From positions 1 to 19,054 of the forward strand of contig JALLON010000024.1 of the NCBI GenBank assembly GCA_027717925.1: 19,054 bases of DNA, given 5' to 3'. This DNA is from Acidobacteria bacterium AH-259-G07 (GTDB taxonomy: Bacteria > Acidobacteriota > UBA6911 > RPQK01 > JADFOI01). Below are positions 8,080 to 16,572 of the stretch, one piece after another (the stretch's first letter is position 1; every line of letters begins with the position of its first letter). The notes under the pieces were generated by a model. That model had not been told where the DNA came from. It did no database searches and worked only from the letters and a program-made list of their open reading frames with translations. Position numbers and translations under genes: made by a program.

Positions 8080-9546
8080 CACTAACGTCGAATCTGCCAG
8101 AAGTTTTTTAATCAGATGGCCGCCGACATCTGTGAGGCGGAAGTTGCGTCCCTGGTAGCGGAACGTGAGCTTCGTATGATCGAGGCCGAGCAGGTGAAGA
8201 ATCGTTGCCTGAACGTCGTGAACTTCCACCTTGTCTTTCGTCACAAAAAATCCCAGCTCGTCGACCCCGCCAATAGTTTGACCGGGCTTGACACCAGCGC
8301 CGGCAAACCACATCGGGAAGTTTTCGATGTGGTGGTTCCGCCCGATGGTCTCGCGCACTTCCCCCATCGGTGTTCGCCCGAACTCGCCGCCCCAGATGAC
8401 TAGCGTGTCGTCTAAAAGGCCACGTTGCTTGAGGTCTTTGATCAGCGCGGCGCAGGGACGATCGGTTGCCAGGGCAACTTCATCCAGCTTCTCGTTCAGG
8501 TTGTTGCCCCGGTTTCCGTGATGGTCCCAACCGGTGTGGTAGAGCTGCACGAAGCGCACGCCTCGCTCGATCATGCGGCGGGCGAGCAGGCAGTTGTTGG
8601 CAAACGACGATTCCCCTGGCGTAGCTCCGTAGAGATCCAATGTCTCTTGGCTTTCGCTCCCCAGATCCATCAGCTCGGGACCACTGGTTTGCATTCGGTG
8701 TGCCATCTCGTAGGAAGCGATTCGGGTACTGATTTCCGGATCGCCGCTGGCGGCCAAATGGGCCAGGTTGAGATCGCGGATCGCGTTGAGCCGGGCCGCC
8801 TGCCGTTTGATCGATATGCCTTTCGGGCTTGCAAGATTCGGGATCGGGACGGCAGATCGGAGGAACTCCACTCCCTGGTAGGTGGTGGGCAGGAATCCAC
8901 TCCCCCAGAGGTATGCACCGCCCATCAAGGTCTGCTCCCCCGAGCGAAGGACCACGAAGGTGGGAAGGTCCTGAGATTCGCTGCCCAGCCCGTAGCTCAC
9001 CCAGGCACCCATGCTGGGGCGTCCGAAACGTGTTGAGCCCGTGTTGACAAAAAGCTTGGCGGGAGCGTGATTGAAGTTCTCCGTGACCACCGAGTGCACC
9101 AAGGCCAAATCATCCACCACAGTGGCCATGTGCGGGAACACCTCCGAGACCCATGTGCCGGATTGCCCGTGCCGTTGGAACTTCCGCGTCGGGCCCAGCA
9201 GCTTCGGCCTGGCCTTTGTGAAGCTCTCCATGAAAGCAAAACGCTTGCCCTCGAGAAAGGAGTCGGGTGTCGGCTGTCCGCTGAGCTCACCCAACTTGGG
9301 CCGGTAGAGCCAAGTTTCGAACTGACTCGGGCCGCCGGCCATGAACAGATAGATCACTCGCTTGGCCCTGGGCCTGAAATGCGGTGGTTTGGGAGCGAGT
9401 GGGTTCTCCACTTGGGGCGCTGTCCCGGCCAACAACTTGCCGTCGCTTAACAAGCTGCCCAGAGCGATGTTGCCAAGGCCGACGAAGCATTGGCTGAAAA
9501 AATACCTCCGGGTCCGATCCAGAAGTTGCAGCCTCCGTATGCTCAT
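8077..9546 (-). CDS. Tat-exported DUF1501 (sulfatase-like fold) protein B
   Basis: The 489-residue product starts at an ATG preceded by a GAGAGGGA ribosome site. Its N-terminus carries a twin-arginine motif, TRRYFF (R13-R14), and a hydrophobic stretch VGLGNIALGSLL, so Tat export is expected, though the motif is less canonical than in protein A. DUF1501 landmarks are FMAGGPSQFETWLY (68-81), NHAPAKLFVNTGS, WDHHGN, WGGEFGRTP, GRNHHIENFPMWFAGAG and VHDVQATILHLLGLDH near the C-terminus. It is clearly a paralogue of protein A but diverged, since only the motif cores match. In place of NNNHGP it has NFNHAP. It lies 98 bp downstream of PSD1 B and seven nt or more before PSD1 A, so it forms the second half of the first cytochrome/DUF1501 pair. 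Biochemical role is unknown. Confidence 0.9.
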   Translation of the reverse strand: MSIRRLQLLDRTRRYFFSQCFVGLGNIALGSLLSDGKLLAGTAPQVENPLAPKPPHFRPRAKRVIYLFMAGGPSQFETWLYRPKLGELSGQPTPDSFLEGKRFAFMESFTKARPKLLGPTRKFQRHGQSGTWVSEVFPHMATVVDDLALVHSVVTENFNHAPAKLFVNTGSTRFGRPSMGAWVSYGLGSESQDLPTFVVLRSGEQTLMGGAYLWGSGFLPTTYQGVEFLRSAVPIPNLASPKGISIKRQAARLNAIRDLNLAHLAASGDPEISTRIASYEMAHRMQTSGPELMDLGSESQETLDLYGATPGESSFANNCLLARRMIERGVRFVQLYHTGWDHHGNRGNNLNEKLDEVALATDRPCAALIKDLKQRGLLDDTLVIWGGEFGRTPMGEVRETIGRNHHIENFPMWFAGAGVKPGQTIGGVDELGFFVTKDKVEVHDVQATILHLLGLDHTKLTFRYQGRNFRLTDVGGHLIKKLLADSTLV

Positions 9547-9644
9547 CTCTATTTCCCTCTCTTTGGGCTCATTTCGCTAACTGCGCCGCTGCTTGCCGAT
9601 CGGCGGCACCGTCTGCGGTTCTTAATGTCCTCTCTCATGGCCTG

Positions 9645-12218
9645 TCACTCCCGGGTGATGAACTCATCGAGGTTGAGAACCACGCTGGCCACCATGGTCC
9701 AGGCCGCCGCCTCGGGGCGATCAACCCCAACGGGTGTCGGGAGGGACAAAATTTCCTCCGCCTCGGACGGGTTGGTCCGAAAGTCATCAAGCTGTGTTTC
9801 CAGCAGGCGCTCGAGACGCTCTTTTTCGACCTGTTGCGCCGTGCGGGTCAGACAAACCCGAAAGAGGTGCTCGACTCGCTCGGAGTTCGTCCCATTCGGT
9901 CGCTCGCGCAAGATTCTCTGCGCCAAACCCTGGGCGAACTCGTGGAAGCCTGCATCGTTGAGCAGCGTCAGCGCCTGCAGCGGCGTATTCGAGCGATTGC
10001 GACTGGTGGCCGAGGTCAGAGAGTTGGGGCTATCAAAGACCATCAGGGCGGGGTGAGGACTCGTACGCCAGAAATGAGTGTACATGCCGCGGCGGTAGCG
10101 ATCCTTACCTTCGCTTTTGGGCCATCTTGACTCGCCGGCCCTGGCAAATGAAGTCTCGCGAATCATTATCCCAGCCGGCTGAGGGGGGAAAACGCTCGGT
10201 CCGCCAATTTCCGGAACTAGCATGTTGCTCGCCGACAAGGCGAGATCCCGTACGATCTCGGACTCGACTCGCAGCCGGTTTTGCCGTGCCAGCAATCGGT
10301 TGCGCGGATCTTTTTTCGCTGTGTCTGGTCGATACTTGGACGATTGCCGATAGGTTGCCGAGGTTACAATGAGGCGATGAATCGCCTTCAGGCTCCAGTC
10401 ACGGCTGACAAACTCGGACGCCAGCCAATCCAACAGCTCCGGATGTGAGGGAGGCAGACCCTGCGTGCCGAAATCGTTTTCGGTCTCGACGATTCCTCGC
10501 CCAAAGTAACGCTGCCAGACTCGGCTTACCGTCACGCGCGGCGTCAAAGGATTCTTCTCATCAACCAGCCAGCGGGCCAAATCAAGTCGCGTGTACCGCT
10601 CCTTGGCGGGCAGCTCTGGTAGCACCGCAGGTGTTCCGGGCCAGACGCGGACCCCCTTGTTCAGAAACTCGCCCCCAAGCAGAACGTGCGTGGGGCGCGG
10701 CTCGGGAAACTCCCGCATGACCAACGTGCTAGGAATCTCAGGTTCGAGCTTTTGGACCGCAGCTACGGCCTTTCTGCGCTCCTGGTGCCCGACGTCCTGG
10801 TTGAAATACCCCCTCCGTAGGGATTTGCGCTGTTCCTCGTGGCGGTCTTCGGTCGGGATTTCGAGGATAGCACGCTGGCTTGGGCTGAGTTTGACCAAGT
10901 CGTCGTCGCTGAGACAGGCTTCCCACTGAGCTTGCTTCGCGAGCAACCCTTCCTCATAGGTCTTCAGTTCCTCTTGCATCACCTCGAGCTGAGCTCGAAG
11001 AGCTTCTCGTCTTGCGTACTGCTCTGGCGTGCCAAACTCCAACACCGGCTCGGAGGCCCGGGCCCGTCCTTCGTCGTTGTTGAACTCACCGCTCAGCTCG
11101 TCGATGCTATTGAAGAATGCGAAGAACTCGTAGAACTCTCGCTGGGAGACAGGGTCGTATTTGTGATCGTGGCAGCGGGCACAGCCGAGCGTCAGGCCAA
11201 GAAATACCACTCCGGTGGTATTGACCCGGTCGACCACGGCTTCGACACGGTACTGTTCGAAATCGATGCCGCCCTCGAGATTCAACATCGTATTGCGGTG
11301 AAACCCCGTGGCGACGATCTGATCTTCTGTAGCGTTCGGCAACAGATCCCCCGCGATCTGCTCGATCACGAACTGATTGAACGGCAGGTCGCGGTTGAGA
11401 GCGCGAATCACCCAATCGCGGTACATCCAGATCTTGCGTTCGCCATCCGCGTTGTATCCGTTGGAGTCGGCGTAGCGGGCCAGGTCGAGCCAGTGGCGGC
11501 CCCAACGCTCGCCGTAGTGCGGGGACTCCAGCAGGTGGTCGACGACGCGCTCATAGGCATCGGGGCGAATGTCGCCGACAAAGGCCTCGACTTCTTCCGG
11601 TTTGGGCAGCAGACTGATCAGGTCGATGTATACACGGCGGATCAGTGTGGCCTTCTCGGCTTCCGGTGTGGGCTGCAGCCCCTGCCGATCGAGCCGGGCA
11701 AGGATGAAACTGTCGATGGGATTGCGCACCCACAAGGGGTCAGAGACCTTTGGCTCGGCCGGCCGCTCGATCGGCTGAAACGACCAGTGCATCGACGATC
11801 TGTCGGGGATGTTTCCTGCCGGCAGCCGAGCCGGCCAGGGGAGTCTCATCTCAATCCAGCGAACCAGAGCGGAGACCTCTGGCGGGGAAAGAGGTTCGCC
11901 AGGAGGCATTTTCAACTCGCCTTGCCGGCGGATCGCGTGGACGAGCCGGCTCTCTTCGGGCAGACCCAGGGAGACGGCTTCACCACGGTTACCCCCTCTG
12001 AGAATGGTCTCTCGGCTCTCCACTGACAGTCCGCTGGTGAGCAGCTGGTTGTTATGGCAATCGGCACACTTATTGCGAAGGAGCGGCCGGATTTCGTTCT
12101 CGAAGAAGCGGATTGCTTCCGGTGAGAATGGTTCGCGCTCAGCGAAGAGTGAGAGTGTACTACAAGCGATAAGAATCACCACCATCGCCGCCCCATGGCG
12201 GTCTGGTCGACAGGTCAT
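9645..12218 (-). CDS. PSD1-type planctomycete cytochrome c protein B (PSCyt1-DUF1549-DUF1553)
   Basis: The open frame extends to 12455, but the sequence before residue M at 12218 is not protein-like; from that ATG the 857-residue product has a signal peptide (MTCRPDRHGA then MVVILIACSTLSLFA). An ATG at 12185 is an alternative. The heme motif CADCH is at 51-55 with a probable axial Met in KMPPG (104). DUF1549 spans about 165-370, with ERWGRHWLDLARYADSNGY and CARCHDHKYDP (346-356). A short coiled-coil linker follows, then DUF1553 with NPLTPRVTVSRVWQRYFGRG. It is the paralogue of PSD1 A but its linker is shorter by tens of residues. No Shine-Dalgarno site precedes the start, and a candidate promoter abuts it. 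It heads the five-gene minus-strand run and is divergent from the DUF4838 gene. Confidence 0.88.
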   Translation of the reverse strand: MTCRPDRHGAAMVVILIACSTLSLFAEREPFSPEAIRFFENEIRPLLRNKCADCHNNQLLTSGLSVESRETILRGGNRGEAVSLGLPEESRLVHAIRRQGELKMPPGEPLSPPEVSALVRWIEMRLPWPARLPAGNIPDRSSMHWSFQPIERPAEPKVSDPLWVRNPIDSFILARLDRQGLQPTPEAEKATLIRRVYIDLISLLPKPEEVEAFVGDIRPDAYERVVDHLLESPHYGERWGRHWLDLARYADSNGYNADGERKIWMYRDWVIRALNRDLPFNQFVIEQIAGDLLPNATEDQIVATGFHRNTMLNLEGGIDFEQYRVEAVVDRVNTTGVVFLGLTLGCARCHDHKYDPVSQREFYEFFAFFNSIDELSGEFNNDEGRARASEPVLEFGTPEQYARREALRAQLEVMQEELKTYEEGLLAKQAQWEACLSDDDLVKLSPSQRAILEIPTEDRHEEQRKSLRRGYFNQDVGHQERRKAVAAVQKLEPEIPSTLVMREFPEPRPTHVLLGGEFLNKGVRVWPGTPAVLPELPAKERYTRLDLARWLVDEKNPLTPRVTVSRVWQRYFGRGIVETENDFGTQGLPPSHPELLDWLASEFVSRDWSLKAIHRLIVTSATYRQSSKYRPDTAKKDPRNRLLARQNRLRVESEIVRDLALSASNMLVPEIGGPSVFPPQPAGIMIRETSFARAGESRWPKSEGKDRYRRGMYTHFWRTSPHPALMVFDSPNSLTSATSRNRSNTPLQALTLLNDAGFHEFAQGLAQRILRERPNGTNSERVEHLFRVCLTRTAQQVEKERLERLLETQLDDFRTNPSEAEEILSLPTPVGVDRPEAAAWTMVASVVLNLDEFITRE

Positions 12219-12225
12219 GAATTTC

Positions 12226-12254
12226 ACAATACCACAGGGACAGAGGGAGGGCAA
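12226..12254 (-). promoter_or_regulatory. Possible promoter of the PSD1 B run, leaderless arrangement
   Basis: On the minus strand TTGCCC (12254-12249), a 17-nt spacer and TATTGT (12231-12226) match the housekeeping consensus at four of six bases each. Initiation seven nt downstream would fall at about 12219, immediately before the ATG at 12218, giving a transcript with essentially no leader. The absence of a ribosome site fits that reading. Confidence 0.25.
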
Positions 12255-12433
12255 CCGTTTTCGAAAGCACGCGCTGATGAGTCTAAGTACACCGTTCCAT
12301 AAATACGGTAACGTTTGCGGAGGGGCTGGCGAGGCGAGAAACCCACTGCGAAATTTGGCAAGAAGAGGACCTGTGGCGGGAGGCAGCGCGAGATTCCCTC
12401 CTTTGCGAAATCGGTGCAAAGACACTGGATGAC

Positions 12434-12462
12434 TTGACATCCCACACCGCCCCAACTATACA
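12434..12462 (+). promoter_or_regulatory. Promoter of the DUF4838-deacetylase operon
   Basis: TTGACA (12434-12439) is a perfect -35, followed after 17 nt by TATACA (12457-12462). Transcription would begin near 12469, about 30 nt before the ATG at 12499. A strong GAGGAGG ribosome site lies at 12487-12493, five nt before that ATG. Confidence 0.6.
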
Positions 12463-12498
12463 TTGTAAATAATCGCAACGACCCTTGAGGAGGAACCT

Positions 12499-14259
12499 AT
12501 GTCTTGCAAACTAGCCATTGTCTGTTTTCCGCTTGTGGCCGTTCTGGTTGGGGCCTGTGCAACCCAGCCTACGGTCAAACATTTAACCCTGGTGGATGAA
12601 GGCAAGTCGACCTATTCGATTGTGGTCTCCCCGTCGGCTCCGGCTCCTGAAAGATTTGCGGCCGAGGAGTTGCGGCGCTACCTCCTGGAGATCGCCTCGG
12701 TCCAACTCCCCATCACTGACACTCACTCCGGCTCCTTTATTCAGGTTGGATTTGACCCTGAGTCTCCTCGTGATGAACCGTTGCGTGATCTGACCGAGGA
12801 CTCATTTCTCATTCAGGCTGAAAATCAGAATCTTTACCTTGCCGGCAACAGCCCGCGTGGCACGCTCTATGCGGTTTACTATTTTCTGGAAAAGTATCTC
12901 GACTGCGGATGGATTAAACCGGGCCAGGATGTGGTCCCCAAAAAAGACAGTATCCAGGTTCCCGCCAGTTTGGGGGATCTGCAGCAACCTCAGTTCAGCC
13001 ACCGAAGCCTACTCTTGTATCCCTTCATTCATGATCGAAACTTAAGAAACGTCGATTGGGCCGCCAAGAACCGTCTCAATTGGATTCATGCCTGTCTCAA
13101 CAGCTCCAATCTGTGGGAGGAATTTGATAGTCGAAACACGTTGGTGCCGGAAATCGAAAAGAGGGGTTTGTTGCTCAACTACGGCGGTCACACCTTCCAC
13201 AATTGGGTTTCTCCAGAGAAATACTTTGAAGAGCACCCCGAGTACTTCAGTCTGATCAACGGCAAGCGGGATCCTCGGCAGCTGAATGTCTCTAACGAAC
13301 GTGTGGCAGAGGTAGCAGCCGAGAACATGAATGCGTTTCTGGACGAGAATCCTGAAGTAGACATGGTCGATGTCTGGCTAAGTGATGTGGCGGTCTGGGA
13401 CGAAAGCGAGGAGACCCTGGAAATGGAAGGCGAGCAGCGGCTCAGTGCATTCATGGTAGGCCGGAATTTGCGTGAGCCCTTATACAGCCGCAGCAACTCG
13501 AATATAAAGTTTATTAATCGGATCGCTCGACAGGTTGCAGAAGAACATCCGTCTGTGTTGGTGCAAACTCTTGCTTATTTTATGCTTATCGACGCTCCAA
13601 CCCAGGTAAAACCCGCCTCGAATGTTATGGTCGGGTTCGCGCCAATCAACCGCCAGCCTTCTCGAGATGAAATTGACCGAACAGGGTATTGGTATCCCAT
13701 CTACGATCCCCGACATGACGTCAATCGTTCTCGGCTGGAGCAAATTGAGAAATGGCTCGAGGTGGTCGATCCAAAGCGCTTTTTCACATACGAGTACTAT
13801 TCTCATTACAGTACCGCCCTAGCGATGATCGATCGAGACACGAGGGCAAAAAACCTGGAGAAAAAGTTGATCGATCCAAGCCGCAGGACCTTTCACGTTT
13901 ACTCGGATGCCATCGCCAAAGACATCTGGTATTACACGCAAATCGGAATGGAAGGCATGGGGACAGAGGAATGGGACTGGAACGAAATCAATATGTACCT
14001 CTATCCCCGACTCACCTGGGAGCCGTGGCGTTCTTCAACCTCGCTGGTCGAGGATTACTGCAAACGAGCCTACGGCGATGCGGCAGCCCCAATGATACGG
14101 CACTGGCTGATTTTGCAGGAGTCTAAAGAAAAATATCCTCTGGAAAAGAGTCGTTGCCTGGTGCTTCTCGACGAAGCCGAGAAGATGACGAGTGATTCCG
14201 TGGTGCTGCGTCGCATTCAGGAACTCCGCGAAATCTGGAGTCACGTACCCGAGGCGTGA
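12499..14259 (+). CDS. DUF4838 domain lipoprotein, glycoside hydrolase-like
   Basis: The 586-residue product starts at an ATG with a GAGGAGG site five nt upstream. The N-terminus is a lipoprotein signal peptide ending in LVGAC, with C20 as the lipidated residue, so it is probably membrane-anchored outside the cytoplasm. Residues 30-155 form the alpha/beta domain found before GH20 and GH67-like barrels (APERFAAEELRRYLLEI at 50-66; NLYLAGNSPRGTLYAVYYFL at 111-130). The DUF4838 region follows from about 190 to 460, with the hallmark GGHTFHNW (229-236), HPEYFSLINGKRDPRQLNVSN (246-266) and DVWLSDVAVWDES. C-terminal sequence includes a Trp/Tyr-rich segment (EEWDWNEINMYLYPRLTWEPW), suggestive of sugar binding. 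DUF4838 proteins are taken to be glycan-active, but no substrate is known. It shares its N-terminal fold with the glycosidase at the left edge and overlaps the next gene by 4 bp. Confidence 0.87.
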   Translation: MSCKLAIVCFPLVAVLVGACATQPTVKHLTLVDEGKSTYSIVVSPSAPAPERFAAEELRRYLLEIASVQLPITDTHSGSFIQVGFDPESPRDEPLRDLTEDSFLIQAENQNLYLAGNSPRGTLYAVYYFLEKYLDCGWIKPGQDVVPKKDSIQVPASLGDLQQPQFSHRSLLLYPFIHDRNLRNVDWAAKNRLNWIHACLNSSNLWEEFDSRNTLVPEIEKRGLLLNYGGHTFHNWVSPEKYFEEHPEYFSLINGKRDPRQLNVSNERVAEVAAENMNAFLDENPEVDMVDVWLSDVAVWDESEETLEMEGEQRLSAFMVGRNLREPLYSRSNSNIKFINRIARQVAEEHPSVLVQTLAYFMLIDAPTQVKPASNVMVGFAPINRQPSRDEIDRTGYWYPIYDPRHDVNRSRLEQIEKWLEVVDPKRFFTYEYYSHYSTALAMIDRDTRAKNLEKKLIDPSRRTFHVYSDAIAKDIWYYTQIGMEGMGTEEWDWNEINMYLYPRLTWEPWRSSTSLVEDYCKRAYGDAAAPMIRHWLILQESKEKYPLEKSRCLVLLDEAEKMTSDSVVLRRIQELREIWSHVPEA

Positions 14260-15470
14260 AGACAATGGAGTACGATCTGATTCTCCGAAGGGGCCATGTC
14301 ATTGATCCCTCACAAGGCATCGACCGGATCTTGGACATCGGAATTCAAAAAGGGCTTATTGCGGAGTTGGGAGAAAATTTGCCAACTGGTCCTGGAACAC
14401 AGCAAATTGACGTGTCTGGGAAATACGTCTGCCCGGGGCTGATTGATCTGCACGGGCATTGGTATGAAGGGAGCTGCTTTGGAATTGATCCCCACATTTG
14501 TCTGAACCACGGCGTGACGACGGTCGTTGACGCCGGCACCACGGGTTTTGTTAACTTCCCGGAATTTCGGCGAAACCGGATCGATACAGCCCGCATTCAA
14601 GTTCTTGCCTTTATTCACATCGGGTGTCTAGGGCTACCGACCAGTTTGGTCGGAGAGCTTGTGGATCTCCGATTCGCCAGGCCCAAGGAAACGGCGGCGG
14701 TGATTGAAAAGCACCGCGACATCACGCTGGGTGTGAAGATCAGACAGGGAACGATGACCGGCACACACGGCCTCGAAGCTCTTGATTTGGCACTAGGGGC
14801 GGCTCAGGCGAGTGGCCTACCCTTGATGGTTCACATCAGTACAGGAGCCAAAACTGGGGAAATTCTGGGTAAGCTGAGGCATGGCGATGTCGTGACTCAT
14901 TGCTTTCAAGGGCGCGGGGATGGCATTTTTAGCAAACCTACCGGCCAGTTGTTACCGGAAGTAACCGAAGCCCGAAAGAGAGGTGTGATCTTTGATGTGG
15001 GACACGGCTGCGGAAGCTTTAGCTGGGAAACCGCCCGCCGGGCATTTCAATACTCCTTTTACCCGGATACCATCAGCACCGATTTGCACCGGTTCTGCGT
15101 CGATCGGTGGGCCAAAAGTATGCCGACGACCATGTCAAAATTCCTCCATCTAGGGATGTCCCTTGAAGATGTCATCCTCAAATCAACTTGTGCTCCAGCT
15201 AAGGCCATTAATCGAGCTGAGCAGTTGGGCACTCTCAGAAAAGAAACGATTGCCGACCTTTTTGTTTTCGAGTTGCAGGAGGGTGATTTTGAATTCGAGG
15301 ACACGCACTTGTGTATTGAAAAAGGACAGCGCTTGATAAATCCGCATCTAGTGGTGAAAGATGGGGAACCGATTGAACCCGGCAGCTACCCTGCTTCGCT
15401 GCGCGAACTTTATGATTGTGACCAGGATGTCTTTCGCTTCGTCGAGGAAACAGCCCAGGAGACTGTCTAG
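14256..15470 (+). CDS. Amidohydrolase/deacetylase family metallohydrolase (cog3964 type)
   Basis: The 404-residue product is an amidohydrolase-superfamily enzyme of the Atu3266/EF0837 (cog3964) group, often misnamed dihydroorotase. Binuclear metal-site residues are all present: H66-x-H68 in LIDLHGHW, K161 in GVKIRQ (the lysine usually carboxylated), H193 in LMVHIS, H215 in VTHCFQG and D276 in ISTDLH. Known members hydrolyse acetyl-(R)-mandelate and related N- or O-acyl compounds, so deacylation of a small metabolite is the best guess. No signal peptide is seen; it is cytoplasmic. The GTG start forms a GTGA overlap with the DUF4838 stop, implying coupling; an ATG at 14265 is nearly as good and is better spaced from a GAGG. 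Pairing with a DUF4838 lipoprotein suggests action on an acylated product of glycan breakdown (inference). Confidence 0.87.
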   Translation: MKTMEYDLILRRGHVIDPSQGIDRILDIGIQKGLIAELGENLPTGPGTQQIDVSGKYVCPGLIDLHGHWYEGSCFGIDPHICLNHGVTTVVDAGTTGFVNFPEFRRNRIDTARIQVLAFIHIGCLGLPTSLVGELVDLRFARPKETAAVIEKHRDITLGVKIRQGTMTGTHGLEALDLALGAAQASGLPLMVHISTGAKTGEILGKLRHGDVVTHCFQGRGDGIFSKPTGQLLPEVTEARKRGVIFDVGHGCGSFSWETARRAFQYSFYPDTISTDLHRFCVDRWAKSMPTTMSKFLHLGMSLEDVILKSTCAPAKAINRAEQLGTLRKETIADLFVFELQEGDFEFEDTHLCIEKGQRLINPHLVVKDGEPIEPGSYPASLRELYDCDQDVFRFVEETAQETV

Positions 15471-15583
15471 TTCCGAGGCTAGAGGACAGCGGCCATTTGA
15501 ATCTTTCTGACATTGGGAGAGCTTACTGGCGGAGATCCCTTCGTTAGGAGCTTGAGTCCAGGGGAAGCGTGGGTCGTTACCGA

Positions 15584-16552
15584 TCAGGCGCTTGCCTGTT
15601 GGTATGCTTGTTCAACAATTCGCTGACTGACCAGTGTCTCTTCCGGACCTGGATGAGGGGAACGTCCTTTACTTATGGCTTCGATAAATTCTGCGATGGC
15701 GCCTTGCATGCCCACCAAGGCTCGTTCAGCAATACTCAAGTGATCCTCGAAATGAGCCTTTTCCCTGCTTGCGTCCGATAACTCCAACTTCCAGCCGTGC
15801 CAAGGTTCGACCCGCAATGTGCCATTCTCGCCGTAAATATTGAGGCGTCCCTCCAGACCGCTTCCTTCGGCTCGCAGGCAAAGCAAAATATGGACAGGGG
15901 CTCCATTGTTCAGGGACAGAGAAAAAGCGGCTGTATCCTCGACGTCACCTAATCTTTGTGAATAACCAAATCGAGCCGAATCCAGTACCAATGCCTGTCC
16001 TGTCAGCCAGGAAACATGGTCGAGCAAGTGGATGCCGCTGGTCAGGCCCACACCACCCCCGGCCTGATCTCGCTGGAACATCCATTGGGGTAAAGAACCA
16101 AACAGTCCAAAGCTCTCAACGACCACGTCTTCGACGGCCAGCACCTCTCCGATCTCGCCCTGTTGGATGAGCTCTCTCGCTTCCACCAGAGGTGGCATGA
16201 AGCGATGGGTCATCTCCACCATCATTACACGGGACACTTGTTTCGCCAGTCTACAGAGTCTCTCTCCTTCCTCTACACTCATGGCCAAAGGCTTCTCCAC
16301 CAGAACGTGCTTCCCCGCCTCCAGGGCGGCCGACGTCACTTCTTCGTGCAGTGAATGAGGGAGGCAGACGCTGACGGCGTCGATGGTCGGATCTTCCACT
16401 AAAGACCGATAATCCCTATAGCTCTTTACTTGGCTCTCGGCCCTCTTTTCTGGGTCCACTTCTGCCACTCCCACCAGAGCTTCATGGAGTTGCGTCAGAG
16501 CACGAGCGTGTTGTTTACCCGTATATCCGAATCCGATAATCCCAAAATTCAT
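15584..16552 (-). CDS. Gfo/Idh/MocA family NAD(P)-dependent oxidoreductase
   Basis: The 322-residue product begins with a Rossmann dinucleotide site, IIGFGYTGKQHA (GxGxxG at 7-12), and has the catalytic-lysine motif VEKPLAM (E86-K87-P88). The C-terminal substrate domain carries the usual GIHLLDHVSWLTG (G173, H175, D178). Length is typical. The family oxidises or reduces sugars, inositols and sugar acids, and the exact substrate cannot be read from sequence. The start is preceded by GAGGGA ten nt upstream. It lies 20 bp after the second half-transporter gene on the same strand, so it is very likely the third gene of that operon. It converges with the deacetylase gene across 113 bp, in which I see no clear terminator. 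Confidence 0.92.
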   Translation of the reverse strand: MNFGIIGFGYTGKQHARALTQLHEALVGVAEVDPEKRAESQVKSYRDYRSLVEDPTIDAVSVCLPHSLHEEVTSAALEAGKHVLVEKPLAMSVEEGERLCRLAKQVSRVMMVEMTHRFMPPLVEARELIQQGEIGEVLAVEDVVVESFGLFGSLPQWMFQRDQAGGGVGLTSGIHLLDHVSWLTGQALVLDSARFGYSQRLGDVEDTAAFSLSLNNGAPVHILLCLRAEGSGLEGRLNIYGENGTLRVEPWHGWKLELSDASREKAHFEDHLSIAERALVGMQGAIAEFIEAISKGRSPHPGPEETLVSQRIVEQAYQQASA

Positions 16553-16572
16553 CTCAACAATTCCCTCGACGG

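Larger units (their letters stand above)
12219..12498. promoter_or_regulatory. Divergent 280-bp control region between PSD1 B and the DUF4838 gene
   Basis: This gap holds no convincing gene. Besides the two promoter candidates it contains an inverted repeat ACCGT-N9-ACGGT (12291-12309), another ACCGT copy at 12254-12258 touching the minus-strand -35, and two exact TGCGAAAT octamers at 12347-12354 and 12404-12411. Any of these could be regulator sites for shared control of the divergent genes; none resembles an operator I can name. Confidence 0.35.

Noticed and set aside
10839..12026. 395-codon plus-strand open frame opposite PSD1 B
   Set aside because: It mirrors the DUF1549/heme region of a clear minus-strand gene and shows no protein family features.
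12219..12455. 79 extra N-terminal codons of PSD1 B
   Set aside because: No homologous domain or ribosome site, and a signal peptide begins at the ATG at 12218.
15471..15583. Terminator expected between the convergent deacetylase and dehydrogenase genes
   Set aside because: No GC-rich hairpin followed by a T-run on either strand.
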